Shown in pieces: positions 28,776 through 37,547 of a stretch of DNA of 64,000 bases. Below the pieces are notes generated by a model, which saw only the letters and a program-made list of their open reading frames with translations, searched no databases and was not told where the DNA came from. Within the stretch, counting starts at the first letter, position 1. Every line of letters starts with the position of its first letter. Source of the stretch: Ornithinimicrobium sp. F0845 (GTDB lineage Bacteria > Actinomycetota > Actinomycetes > Actinomycetales > Dermatophilaceae); the NCBI RefSeq assembly GCF_023015765.1, contig NZ_JALKAL010000009.1, positions 173 through 64,172 on the forward strand, written 5' to 3'. Made by a program: the position numbers and the translations under genes.

Positions 28776-30092
28776 GTGGCCCAGCTGGTGCGCGCCGAGC
28801 ACGACCTGCCGTCCCTGCGGATCGCCTACCGCGACGGGGGCCGGGTGGCGGTGTGCTTCTGGCTGGTGCGAGGCGGGGCGGAGCCGGAGCTGGTGGCCCA
28901 GTGCCCCGTCGCGGAGCTCGGGCCGGTCGACTTCCCCGACGAGGTCACGGTCACCGACGACCAGTTCAGTCTGCCCTCCGACGTGATGTACGAGCTGTCC
29001 CGGAGGATGTCGGATCTCGGCATGTCGGACTCGCCACCGGACAACGCGATCTGGTTGGAGCTGGTGAGCCCGCGCGGCTATCTGCACCTGATCCCGTGGG
29101 AGCAGCTCCTCCAGCCGCTGGGGCGCCCGCTGGTGCGCCTGCCGAACTACACGGTCCGGCCACAGGCCCAGTCGCCGACCATCGAGGTGGCGCTGTGCGC
29201 GAGCTCGACCGTGCTCGGCGGCGAGTTCGACCCGGCGGCCACCCTCGCGCGCCTCGCCCGCCTCTGGCTGACCATGTCGGGCAAGCGGACCCGCGTCCAC
29301 CTGTTCTGCGACGGGTGGGCCCACGAGCAGGTCGCCGAGCTGGTCGAGGGGATGGACGGCGTGAAGCTGGCGGACCCGGCCCGGTGGGAGGAGGTCGCCT
29401 ACCCCTCCTCGATGGTGAGCAACCCGTGGCTGGAGTGGATCGGAGGGGCCCTGGAGGGACTGGCCCTCGATGTCGTGCACCTGGTGGGCTACGGCTACCT
29501 GTCCGGCGGTCGCGGAGCCGTGGCGCTCGCCGCCACGCCCACGAGCCGTGCAGGAGAGCACGCCGAGTTTGTCGGCGCGGCCCAGCTCGCCCAGTTCGTG
29601 GCCGCCCGCGGGGCATGGACCTTCCTGGTCAGCGGTCCGCCGGACAACTACTCCGGTGCCGGGTTGCGGGATGTCGCGGACACGCTGGCGATCAACAGCC
29701 CCGGCATCAGCATCGCCCACGACCTGATGCAGGACCCCGACGTCGGCCAGCTCACCCGCGTGGTCGAGCTCGTCTTCGCGGGGAAGGAGTCGGTCACCGA
29801 GCCGCTGCCGGGTATCTGTGCCTGGGCCCACCCCAAGTTCGTGGAGTATCCCGAGGAGAACCTCATCACCCGCACCGGGCACTCGGCGATGGTCGGCGAG
29901 GCGACCCGCGAGGTGCTGGACGCCCCGGACACCCCCGCGTCGGTGGCCTCCGGCACCCGCTACCTGGAGTCCCTGCAGGCCCAGTGGAGCGCCAGTCAGG
30001 GCGGCGCGATCGACGCCGAGGCCGTGGCCGCGCTCCGGCGGGTGTCCGACGTGCTCGAGCGACGTTCGGTCGAGCTGAGGGATGAGTCATGA
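28776..30092 (+). CDS. Degenerate CHAT-like protein (probable pseudo-protease)
   Basis: A 438-residue protein with the layout of a CHAT domain: AIWLELVSPRGYLHLIPWEQLLQPLGRPLVRLP corresponds to the LPWELL region, and DVVHLVGYGYLSGGRGAVALA (residues 232-252) to the segment D-V-L-H-F-x-G-H-G. Where the active-site His should be there is Tyr (Y239 before G240), and where the Cys should be the sequence is WTFLVSGPPDN (281-291) with no Cys. It is therefore probably catalytically inactive. Start GTG 28776; its stop overlaps the ATG of the next gene. The role is probably as a sensor, scaffold or regulator of the neighbouring protein. The CHAT assignment is by motif layout, not by a search. Confidence 0.6.
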   Translation: MAQLVRAEHDLPSLRIAYRDGGRVAVCFWLVRGGAEPELVAQCPVAELGPVDFPDEVTVTDDQFSLPSDVMYELSRRMSDLGMSDSPPDNAIWLELVSPRGYLHLIPWEQLLQPLGRPLVRLPNYTVRPQAQSPTIEVALCASSTVLGGEFDPAATLARLARLWLTMSGKRTRVHLFCDGWAHEQVAELVEGMDGVKLADPARWEEVAYPSSMVSNPWLEWIGGALEGLALDVVHLVGYGYLSGGRGAVALAATPTSRAGEHAEFVGAAQLAQFVAARGAWTFLVSGPPDNYSGAGLRDVADTLAINSPGISIAHDLMQDPDVGQLTRVVELVFAGKESVTEPLPGICAWAHPKFVEYPEENLITRTGHSAMVGEATREVLDAPDTPASVASGTRYLESLQAQWSASQGGAIDAEAVAALRRVSDVLERRSVELRDES

Positions 30093-31639
30093 GCCGCATC
30101 GTCTTCAGCGTCGTGGGTCTGAGCACCTCAAGCGGCACCACCCTCGGGATCCAGCTCAAGGAACCCCCGGCTTTCGGCCGCCAGGCGGTCGAGCTCTCAG
30201 TGTCCGCGACGGACCCGACCTTCCAGGCGCTGCACGGCGTGCCGCCGGAGAACGCCGTCCGCGAGGCGGGCCGGGTGCTCTTCGACGCGCTCATCGCCAA
30301 CAACCCCGACCTGCGCAAGCACATCGAGGCCGCCCTCCTGGTCCAACCTCCCAACCGGTTCCCGGTCTTCGTCGAGCTGACCACCGGCGGTGCGGAGGGC
30401 TTCCCGTGGGAGGCGCTGTGCACCCAGGACGGCGACTTCCTGGGTCTGGACGAGCGGTGGGCGGTCGGCCGCATCGTCGAGTCGATCAGTCCGCTGCCCG
30501 GCACGTGGTTGTTCGAGCCGCCGCTGCGGATCGCGGCGGTGCTCTCCTGCCTCGGGGTCCCGGGGGCACCGGAGTGGGGGGCGCTCCGGGCGGCGTGCGA
30601 GGCCTCCGAGGTGCCGGTCGAGCTGGTCGTCCTGGTCAGCGAGGACGCGTTGCACCAGGAGATCAGCGCCGCGGGCCTGGACTGGGTCACCGTCGAGTTC
30701 GTGCCCTCGACGGTGGTGGACATCGCCGCGCGGCTGCAGACCTTCAACGCCCACGTCCTGCACATGTTCTGCCACGGGTTGTCCACCGGGACCAGCCCCC
30801 ACCTGCAGGTCGCGACCCGGGCCGACTGGCTGGAGGGGACCGCGAGCAGCCTGATGGTCGAGGCGCGCGATCTGCGCTCCTTCAACCCACCGATCGACAA
30901 CCTGCCCTGGCTCGTCGTGCTCAACAGCTGTGAAACGGCCGCGGCCGGCGACCCGGAGTCGGCCCGCTCGGTCGCCCTCGACCTGATCGCCGAGGGCGGG
31001 GTCCCGGCGGTCGTGGGCATGCGCGAGCCCGTCCGCTCCGACGACGCCACGCTGTTCACCAGGGCCTTCTACGACCAGCTGCTCCCCGAGGTCAACCGGC
31101 TGCTCGACCCGGAGCGGTCGGCCGACCCGGTCGACTGGGCCCGGCTGGTGGTCAGCGCACGGGAGCAGATCGCCGAGCAGTACGAGCCGCTGGACGCCCA
31201 GCGGGGCACCAAGAAGGAGTGGACGTTGCCCGTGGTCTACAGCCGGCCCGCCAGCTTCCAGGTGCAGCCCGTTGCGCCGTCAGCACCGGTGCCGCCCGCG
31301 CCTGTGCCGCCCGCGCCCGACGGGCCACCGCCGCCGGACCCTGGGCAGGCACCGCCGGACGCCGTGCAGCCACCACCTCCGGCACCGGATCCCGCAGCCC
31401 CCGCACCCGGTCCCGGGGACCGCGTGCGCCCACCGCTCGACGGGCAGCCCGGAGCCGGGGGAGCGGAGCAGCCGCCGCCCGAGGCGGGGGAGTCGAGCCG
31501 CTCCCTGGCCCTGAGCGTTCGCGCACTCACCGGTCTGCGGGCTCAGGTGGAGGCCGCCGGCGACCCCGAGATGCTGGCCCACATCGATCAGGAGATCGCC
31601 CGCCTGCAGGCGCTCCTGGACGGTCGGCGGTCACCGTGA
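30089..31639 (+). CDS. CHAT domain cysteine protease with proline-rich linker
   Basis: A 516-residue protein. The CHAT domain (about residues 60-370) has the sequence FPWEALCTQDGDFLGLDERWAVGRIVE, the His motif HVLHMFCHGLSTG (H229) and the Cys motif WLVVLNSCETAAAGDPESARS (C281), followed by AEGGVPAVVGMREPVRSDDATLFTRAFYDQLL. H229 and C281 are 52 residues apart, as in CHAT/separase-like enzymes. A Pro-rich linker (about 390-470) follows, then a helical tail (SLALSVRALTGLRAQVEAAGD, about 473-512) that could mediate binding. Start ATG 30089 overlaps the upstream stop and the stop overlaps the downstream GTG. This is the best-supported active protease of the cassette. Confidence 0.8.
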   Translation: MSRIVFSVVGLSTSSGTTLGIQLKEPPAFGRQAVELSVSATDPTFQALHGVPPENAVREAGRVLFDALIANNPDLRKHIEAALLVQPPNRFPVFVELTTGGAEGFPWEALCTQDGDFLGLDERWAVGRIVESISPLPGTWLFEPPLRIAAVLSCLGVPGAPEWGALRAACEASEVPVELVVLVSEDALHQEISAAGLDWVTVEFVPSTVVDIAARLQTFNAHVLHMFCHGLSTGTSPHLQVATRADWLEGTASSLMVEARDLRSFNPPIDNLPWLVVLNSCETAAAGDPESARSVALDLIAEGGVPAVVGMREPVRSDDATLFTRAFYDQLLPEVNRLLDPERSADPVDWARLVVSAREQIAEQYEPLDAQRGTKKEWTLPVVYSRPASFQVQPVAPSAPVPPAPVPPAPDGPPPPDPGQAPPDAVQPPPPAPDPAAPAPGPGDRVRPPLDGQPGAGGAEQPPPEAGESSRSLALSVRALTGLRAQVEAAGDPEMLAHIDQEIARLQALLDGRRSP

Positions 31640-33045
31640 GCAGCGCGACGCCAGCCCCCACGCCGCTGCGTGATCTCTCCGTCCGCGCCAACGCGTTCAC
31701 CGACGAGGGCCCGGCCACCGGGACCTTCGCCGACACCTTCGGCCGCTGGACCGTCGGCACCGCCGAGTTCGGGGTGCGTCAGCTGGTGCCGACGGCTGCC
31801 GACCCCACGGACTGGGCCAACCCCAGGATCGGCTGGGGGGTCATCCTGCCCGAGCCGGAGGGGCTGGAGCCCGCCGCCCTGCGGACGGCCGATGACGCAC
31901 CCGAGCCGATCCGGGACCTTGTGCGAGCGCGGGGCGGCAAGGTGCTGCGCTACCGCCCGGGCACCTCGCTGGCCCAGTGGGTGCTGCGTGACTATGCCAG
32001 CGAGGGTGACCTCTTCACCGCTGCCTCGCCGCAGGGGATGGGGCCCAAGGAGCTGCCGCTCTACCTCCTGATCGCCGCGTCGCCGGCGGAGGTGCCCTGG
32101 CAGGTCCAGTACGCCCTCAACCCGGTCCGCCACGTCGGTCGCCTCGACCTGGACGAGGAGGGGCTGGGCAACTATGTCACCGCGCTCCAGTCCGGGTGGG
32201 CCGACTCCCAGGCGCAGTATGCCGCGCCGCTGGTCTGGTCGGTCGACCACGGTGGGGGCGACATCACCACGCTGATGAGGGAGGTCATCGGGGCGGCGCT
32301 GTGGGCCCAGCTCAAGGACGACGGCGACATGCCCGGCGCCCGGTTCATCGACGGGTCCGAGGCAGACGCCTCCGGGGCGGCGCTCGCGGCCGCCCTGGCC
32401 GAGCTGCGGCCCGCCCTCGTGGTCACCACCAGCCACGGCAAGACGGGCCCGCTCAGCGACCCGGAGGCGATGCAGCGCGAGCTGGGCTGGCTCGTGGATG
32501 GCTCACAGCAGGTCGTCGATCCGGCGACCCTGATCAAGGCATGGTCGCCCGACGGCGCGGTCTGGTTCGCGCAGGCGTGCTGCTCGGCGGGGGCCGACCA
32601 GCCCTCCGCCTACGAGGGACTCTTTGCCGCGTCCGGATCGGTCGGCCGGGTGCTCACCGAGGTCGCGCGCCTCGGGGCGCAGACCGCGCCGACCCCCCGG
32701 GCCCTGCTGGGAGCGACCAGGCCGCTGCGGGCCTTCATCGGTCAGGTCGAGCCGACCTTCAACTGGACGATGGAGTTCCCCTCCACCCGCCAGGACCTGA
32801 CCTCCAGCCTGCGGCGCGCGGTCTACGACGGGATCTGCGGTGGCCAGCCCGTCGGCCTGGCCATGGCCGGCTACTACGACCCCATCGGCTCGCTGCTGGT
32901 CAACCACGGTCGCCAGCTGAGGGACTTCAACGACGGGGCGACCAACGCCCTCGACCTGGCGACCTACAGCAAGGCCACGGCCTACGACCGCGCCAGCACG
33001 GTGCTGCTCGGTGACCCGACCGCGGCGATCCCGCTGCCCGGCTGA
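31636..33045 (+). CDS. Caspase/CHAT-like (clan CD) His-Cys protein
   Basis: A 469-residue protein with a candidate clan-CD dyad: ALVVTTSHGKTG (H267, G268) and AVWFAQACCSAGADQPSAYEGLF (C315 or C316), spaced 48 residues, the pattern of CHAT/caspase/gingipain-type peptidases in which both residues follow hydrophobic strands. Before it lie ELPLYLLIAASPAEVPWQVQYALNPVRHVGRLDLDEEGLGNYV. The N-terminus has no signal peptide and no membrane segment. Start GTG 31636, overlapping the CHAT gene stop. The rest is a unique region; no known family is recognised. With the CHAT protein it would give two cysteine peptidases in one operon. Confidence is for the clan-CD-like call. Confidence 0.6.
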   Translation: MSSATPAPTPLRDLSVRANAFTDEGPATGTFADTFGRWTVGTAEFGVRQLVPTAADPTDWANPRIGWGVILPEPEGLEPAALRTADDAPEPIRDLVRARGGKVLRYRPGTSLAQWVLRDYASEGDLFTAASPQGMGPKELPLYLLIAASPAEVPWQVQYALNPVRHVGRLDLDEEGLGNYVTALQSGWADSQAQYAAPLVWSVDHGGGDITTLMREVIGAALWAQLKDDGDMPGARFIDGSEADASGAALAAALAELRPALVVTTSHGKTGPLSDPEAMQRELGWLVDGSQQVVDPATLIKAWSPDGAVWFAQACCSAGADQPSAYEGLFAASGSVGRVLTEVARLGAQTAPTPRALLGATRPLRAFIGQVEPTFNWTMEFPSTRQDLTSSLRRAVYDGICGGQPVGLAMAGYYDPIGSLLVNHGRQLRDFNDGATNALDLATYSKATAYDRASTVLLGDPTAAIPLPG

Positions 33046-33070
33046 GTCGGTCCCGCAGCCACCTGACGAC

Positions 33071-35794
33071 TTACTCGGTCACCCGGAGGATCCCGTGCGC
33101 GCCGCGCTCGGCGTCGATCATCAGGTGGGACACCAGCGGGTAGTGACCCGCCTCCGGCATCTCCAGCTCGACGAAGCCTCCCTGGGCGGGCAGCAGCCCC
33201 AGCACCTGGCTGCCGCCCGTGGGATCGCCCTCCTCGTCGGGGCAACCCAGCACCCAGCGCCCCTCCTGGTAGACCGTGTCGAACTGCCCACCGACGACAT
33301 GGAAGCTGCTGGGACGGTTGGGTCCGGAGTCGAGCACCCAGATGCGCACCCGCTCGCCGACCCTCGCCTCCAGCACGTGCTCGTCATACTGGTTGGCGAT
33401 GCCGTTGAAGACCACCAGGTCGGGTTGCTCGGCGGCGATCTTGTCCGCGTTGACCTCGGTCGCCTCCTCCGCCGAGGTCGCGACAGAGTCGAGGTAGACC
33501 TCGGTCTGCACCAGGAGGAACTCCCGGTCCACCTCGGGCAGGTCGGGCGGGTCGATGATGACGGCGCCGGTCATCCCCGCGGCGATGTGGGAGGACATCG
33601 GCATGGTCGAGCAGTGATACATCCAGATGCCCGACCTCGTCGCGGTGAACCGGTAGACCAGGGACTCACCCGGCGGGATCGTGCGCATCGGCTCGTCCGG
33701 GGCCAGCGCCCCGGCGTGGAAGTCCAGGGAGTGACCCATCGTCCCGTCGTTGACCAGCGTGATCTCGAAGACGTCGCCGACCTTGCCGCGCAGGGTCGGG
33801 CCGGGTGCCTGGCCGTTGAAGGTCCACCGCTGCTGCCAGAGGCCGGGGGCGACCTCCAGCGGCACCTCCTGGGCGGTCAGCGTGATCCGGTGGGTGGTGG
33901 CGTCCGGGGCCGGCGCGAGCACGGGGTCGACGGGCAGTATGACGGGGGGCGGGTCGTCCGTGAGCAGCGGGCCGCTGCCGTGGTCGGTGTGGGACCCGCC
34001 GGTGCTGCTGCCAGCGGTGCCGTCCGCGGGTGCCTCCCCGGGGCCGGCGTCGTCGCCGGTGTCGGTCCCAGCGGCGGGCGTCCCGCCGGTGGTCTGCACG
34101 TCGAAGGTCATCCCGCTCTGGCGGTGGCCGACGATCGTGCACCAGCCCTCGAGCGGGCCGGTGACCACGTCGATGACGATCTCCGCGTGCTCCCCGTGCC
34201 CCAGCCGTGGCGTCTTCTGGCCGGCGATGGCCAGGTCGTGGGTGGTCGACGGGTCGTCGTTGACCAGGTCGATGACCAGCCGGTTGCCGAGCGGCACAGT
34301 GACCGTGTCGGGGGTGAAGGTCATCCCCGCGGCCGAGACCTCGACCCTCGTGGTCTCGCCCGTGGCCACGACCGAGGTGTCCTGGGGTGCCGCGCTCGTG
34401 GACGCCCCGATCCCGGCGGCGACCGGGTCCAGCCCCACGCCGACGGTGATCGCGACGAGCACGGCGGAGGCACCCGCCACGACCTGCGCGAGGGTCAGCG
34501 ACGAGGACGGTCGATCGACCCGCGCCGAGCGGTCGATCGGCGGCAGTCCCCCCGCGAGCGCACGACGAGCCCGCACGGAGGTGATGATCCCCCTCACCAT
34601 GAGGGGCAGGAACGAGGCCAGCGCCACGAGGACCAGGACCGACACGACGACGCGCACGAGGCTGGGCACCGGTGCCAGGCAGACGACCAGGCCGACATTG
34701 ATGATCACCAGCCGCAGCGCGGCGAGGGTGTTGAAGACGGCCTGACCCGCTCGCACGACCGACGGGCCACCACCGAGCGCCGTGGGCATCAGGTAGGACA
34801 GGGCACCGGGGAGCACCTGGGCGGCGAAGCCCACCACGAAGATCGAGGCCAGGAGTCCGACGCGGTCACTGACGCCGCCTCGGGCCACGAGGACCGTCGT
34901 GGTGACGAGGCCGACGGAGAGCCACCCCAGGGCGCACGCCACGGAGGCGGTGGCGAACTCGCTCGGCGGCCGGCGACGGGCCGGCGCCCACAGGGCCCGT
35001 CCCCACCAGACCAGCCCCGCGGCATACAGGACCAGACCCGAGACGGTGACCGGACGGAGCCCGGCGAGCGCCCCGCTGTTGACGACGACCAGCGCCGCGA
35101 CCAGCACGGGCAGCGCCTGCCGGGCCAGGGACTCGGCCCGGGGGTCCATCGGCGTGCGCAGCATCGTCGGCCACAGGGTGACCAGCGTGCCGGTGACCGT
35201 CAGCCCGACCCAGGCGAGCAGGTTGGTCATCATGTGTGCGGTGAGCAGGCGGTCGTGCCAGGTCTGGCTCAGGCCGAGGGCCAGCGCCGCACCGAAGGCG
35301 ATGCCGACGGGGAGGCTGACTGCGGCCACCAGGTAGTAGCGGATCGTGATGCGGAAGCGACCGGGGAGAGCGTTCCGCAGGCGGCGCCAGAGCATCAGGC
35401 CGTGCCAGACGACGGCGGCCGAGACGAGCACGGCGCCGAGCACGACGAGCCACCACTGGGCCGTCGGCACGCCCACCATGACCAGTGCCGTGCCAACGAA
35501 CAGCAGGGCCAGGCGCAGGCTCTGCCGTGACCTCGGGTCGAGCGCCTCGGGCGTCTTGAGCAGGGCCTGGGCGAAGTGGGTGCTCCACACGAAGATCGAG
35601 TGGGTCAGCGCCCCGAGCAGCACCAGGTGCACCATCAGCCAGGTGGCGTCGGGGACCCACTGATGGATCAGTGCGACGCCGACGGCCATCACCATCCACC
35701 ACAGCGCCGGGTAGTCGCGCAGCGCCCAGCGGCCGCGGGCCTGTGCCCGCTCCGGGCGCTTCGTCGTGGGGGCGGAGGACGGGGCGGGGTTCAT
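33071..35794 (-). CDS. nirK: NirK nitrite reductase fused to membrane and cupredoxin domains
   Basis: Copper nitrite reductase, reducing nitrite to NO. The 907-residue protein has three parts: about 12 membrane helices (residues 25-440), a cupredoxin-like domain (about 485-580, ligand-like THDLAIAG and WCTIVGHRQSGM), and a C-terminal NirK-type multicopper oxidase (about 630-905). The NirK copper ligands are all present: H688 in HSLDFH (type 1), H693 (type 2), H727-C728 in YHC (type 2 and type 1), H736 (type 1), M741 (type 1) and H832 in SFHVVG (type 2 of the next subunit), plus the catalytic Asp 691. Start ATG 35794; the frame is open further upstream but overlaps the membrane gene. The fused membrane and cupredoxin parts suggest direct quinol/copper electron delivery. 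Confidence 0.85.
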   Translation of the reverse strand: MNPAPSSAPTTKRPERAQARGRWALRDYPALWWMVMAVGVALIHQWVPDATWLMVHLVLLGALTHSIFVWSTHFAQALLKTPEALDPRSRQSLRLALLFVGTALVMVGVPTAQWWLVVLGAVLVSAAVVWHGLMLWRRLRNALPGRFRITIRYYLVAAVSLPVGIAFGAALALGLSQTWHDRLLTAHMMTNLLAWVGLTVTGTLVTLWPTMLRTPMDPRAESLARQALPVLVAALVVVNSGALAGLRPVTVSGLVLYAAGLVWWGRALWAPARRRPPSEFATASVACALGWLSVGLVTTTVLVARGGVSDRVGLLASIFVVGFAAQVLPGALSYLMPTALGGGPSVVRAGQAVFNTLAALRLVIINVGLVVCLAPVPSLVRVVVSVLVLVALASFLPLMVRGIITSVRARRALAGGLPPIDRSARVDRPSSSLTLAQVVAGASAVLVAITVGVGLDPVAAGIGASTSAAPQDTSVVATGETTRVEVSAAGMTFTPDTVTVPLGNRLVIDLVNDDPSTTHDLAIAGQKTPRLGHGEHAEIVIDVVTGPLEGWCTIVGHRQSGMTFDVQTTGGTPAAGTDTGDDAGPGEAPADGTAGSSTGGSHTDHGSGPLLTDDPPPVILPVDPVLAPAPDATTHRITLTAQEVPLEVAPGLWQQRWTFNGQAPGPTLRGKVGDVFEITLVNDGTMGHSLDFHAGALAPDEPMRTIPPGESLVYRFTATRSGIWMYHCSTMPMSSHIAAGMTGAVIIDPPDLPEVDREFLLVQTEVYLDSVATSAEEATEVNADKIAAEQPDLVVFNGIANQYDEHVLEARVGERVRIWVLDSGPNRPSSFHVVGGQFDTVYQEGRWVLGCPDEEGDPTGGSQVLGLLPAQGGFVELEMPEAGHYPLVSHLMIDAERGAHGILRVTE

Positions 35795-36927
35795 GAGGTG
35801 GCCACCAGATAGACGGCGGTGAGCACCAGGAGCAGCACCGCGACGATGGTCAGGACGGAGCCGACCTGATAGACGAGGGGGTCCCCGCCGCCGAGCAGGT
35901 TGCCGGTGACGCGGATCAGCAGCCCGGTGTGCAGCACCGCCAAGGGTGCCCACAGGACGAGACGGTAGGGGAGCCGGACCGACAGGACCGCCGGAAGGAT
36001 GACGGGCGCGTGGGCCATCACCATAGAGATCGCGAACCCGAGGAAGGTGGCGTGAACGACGGTGTCGTAGGCCGCGGGATGGTTGGCCAGCGGGCCGCCG
36101 CCCGCGTCGGGGACCGCCCCGAGAGCCCACAGGGCACCGGCCAGCCCCAGCCAGCCGTAGCCGAGCAGCAGCGCCGCGGAACTGAACCGCGGCAACCCGC
36201 TGGAGTGGATGAGGCGCCGGGCGACGTCGTGCACGGACAGCCAGGCGGTGATCGCCAGGAGGCCGAGGCCGAACACCGGCCCGCCCAACGTCGGCCACAG
36301 CAGGCTGAGCGTCACCCCGACAGTGAGCAGGCCGGACAGGGCAAGGAGCTGCTCACCCGCTCCGGAGGGCATCGCGAGCCGGGCCAGCTCGGCACGCTCG
36401 GCGGCGATGGTCAGCACCAGGAAGGCCACCAGCCAGGGCAGGACGACGGCCACGTCGGTGTGGCCCCAGAGGGCGGCGCCGCAGCCGGCGAGTATGGCGC
36501 CGAGCAGCTGCACCAGGACCGTCACCTCCTGGGCGCGTCGCCAGAGCGCGGCGTAGACGGCGGTCAGGGCCAGGCACCCCACCACCAGCAGGACCTGCCC
36601 GACGACGAGGGGAGCCGGGGAGAGCAGGGCGATCCCGCCCAGGCCCAGGCAGGCGGGCGCGAGCAGACCCCACCGCCGCCGCAGCGCGACCGCGCGCTCA
36701 AGGGCGATGACCGTGCCGAGGAAGCCGAGCACCATGAGGATCCCGTGCAGGTCGGCCAGGCGGGCCAGGGACACCGGGGCCGGGAGCCCGAGCAGCAGCA
36801 GGCTGGCATCGAGCCCCGCGAGCAGGCACACGCCACCCCCGGCCAGCAACAGGAAGCGGCCCGGGCGGGCCAGGCGTGGCGCAGGCGTGGCGGGGGGAGC
36901 CGTGGTCACGGGTGGGGCTTGGGTCAT
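35791..36927 (-). CDS. Polytopic membrane protein next to NirK (NnrS-like candidate)
   Basis: A 378-residue protein with about 11-12 hydrophobic helices and several conserved-looking histidines (LADLHGILMVLGFLGTVIALERAV, AAYDTVVHATFLGFAISMVMAHAPVILPAVL), which could bind haem or metal as in NnrS-type or cytochrome-oxidase-like membrane proteins. A precise family is not recognised. Its ATG (36927) overlaps the hemerythrin stop and its stop overlaps the nirK ATG, so it is translated in one unit with both. A role in electron transfer to NirK, or in NO metabolism, is inferred from context only. Confidence 0.7.
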   Translation of the reverse strand: MTQAPPVTTAPPATPAPRLARPGRFLLLAGGGVCLLAGLDASLLLLGLPAPVSLARLADLHGILMVLGFLGTVIALERAVALRRRWGLLAPACLGLGGIALLSPAPLVVGQVLLVVGCLALTAVYAALWRRAQEVTVLVQLLGAILAGCGAALWGHTDVAVVLPWLVAFLVLTIAAERAELARLAMPSGAGEQLLALSGLLTVGVTLSLLWPTLGGPVFGLGLLAITAWLSVHDVARRLIHSSGLPRFSSAALLLGYGWLGLAGALWALGAVPDAGGGPLANHPAAYDTVVHATFLGFAISMVMAHAPVILPAVLSVRLPYRLVLWAPLAVLHTGLLIRVTGNLLGGGDPLVYQVGSVLTIVAVLLLVLTAVYLVATS

Positions 36928-37487
36928 GGGTGCGGGTGGCCCGCCCCGTGGGGGTCGTGGGAGTGGTCGTGCCCGTGGTCGTGGTGGTGACCGTCGTCGT
37001 GGCCGTGCTCCTCGGGGCGCAGGAGGTGGCCGCGGCCGTCGGTCACCGGTGCCTCCGCGGCCGGCGTCGTCGCGTCGACCCGCTCCCACTCCGGCCCGTC
37101 CAGCGACATGGCGGCCGCGGGGAACAGGCCGTTGTCCTCCTTGTCGATGTGCGTCCGGAGTGCCTTCTCGAACTCCGGCGCACGGGCAAGGTCACCGGCC
37201 GCGACGATCTCGAGCAGCTCGTCCAGCGTGCTGTGCTCCCCGCACAGCACGTCGATGTGGTCGGTGAACTCCTCCTGCTCTCGCATGACACTGAATAGGC
37301 CGACCTCTTCGGCGTGCGTGTGCGGGTTGAGCAGGCGTGCCACGACCTTCGCCGTCTCCCTCACCTCCGCGGTGTCACCGGTGGCGGCCGCTCGCACCAT
37401 CGCCCCGGTGGCGTTGATGATCTCGTCGTGCTCGGCCATGAACCGGCCGACGACGGTGATGGACTGGCACCCGCAGTACGAGCACAT
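36924..37487 (-). CDS. Hemerythrin-domain protein with His-rich tail
   Basis: A 187-residue protein. Residues about 18-130 are a hemerythrin HHE domain: MAEHDEIINATGAMVRAA, LLNPHTHAEEVGLFSVM, GEHSTLDELLEIV and ALRTHIDKEDNGLFPAA, whose His and Glu residues bind a di-iron centre. The N-terminus is MCSYCGCQ, a Cys-rich lead; the last 40 residues are mainly His, Asp and Gly. Such proteins in denitrification loci bind NO or O2 and protect or signal. The His-rich tail is probably a metal store. It is coupled to the membrane and nirK genes and lies 60 bases after the DUF2249 gene. Confidence 0.85.
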   Translation of the reverse strand: MCSYCGCQSITVVGRFMAEHDEIINATGAMVRAAATGDTAEVRETAKVVARLLNPHTHAEEVGLFSVMREQEEFTDHIDVLCGEHSTLDELLEIVAAGDLARAPEFEKALRTHIDKEDNGLFPAAAMSLDGPEWERVDATTPAAEAPVTDGRGHLLRPEEHGHDDGHHHDHGHDHSHDPHGAGHPHP

Positions 37488-37547
37488 GGTGGCGCTCCTT
37501 CGTCAGTGGCGAGGGTGGGGGAGTGGCCCCGTGGGACCGAGGCTAGT

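Noticed and set aside
27406-33045. Interpretation of the cassette as a toxin-secretion (type VI/VII) locus
   Set aside because: None of the four proteins has a signal, WXG motif or secretion partner.
33011-35530. 839-codon plus-strand ORF opposite nirK
   Set aside because: It runs fully antisense to nirK, is extremely rich in Asp/Arg/His/Gly with no recognisable domain, and nirK has all its motifs.
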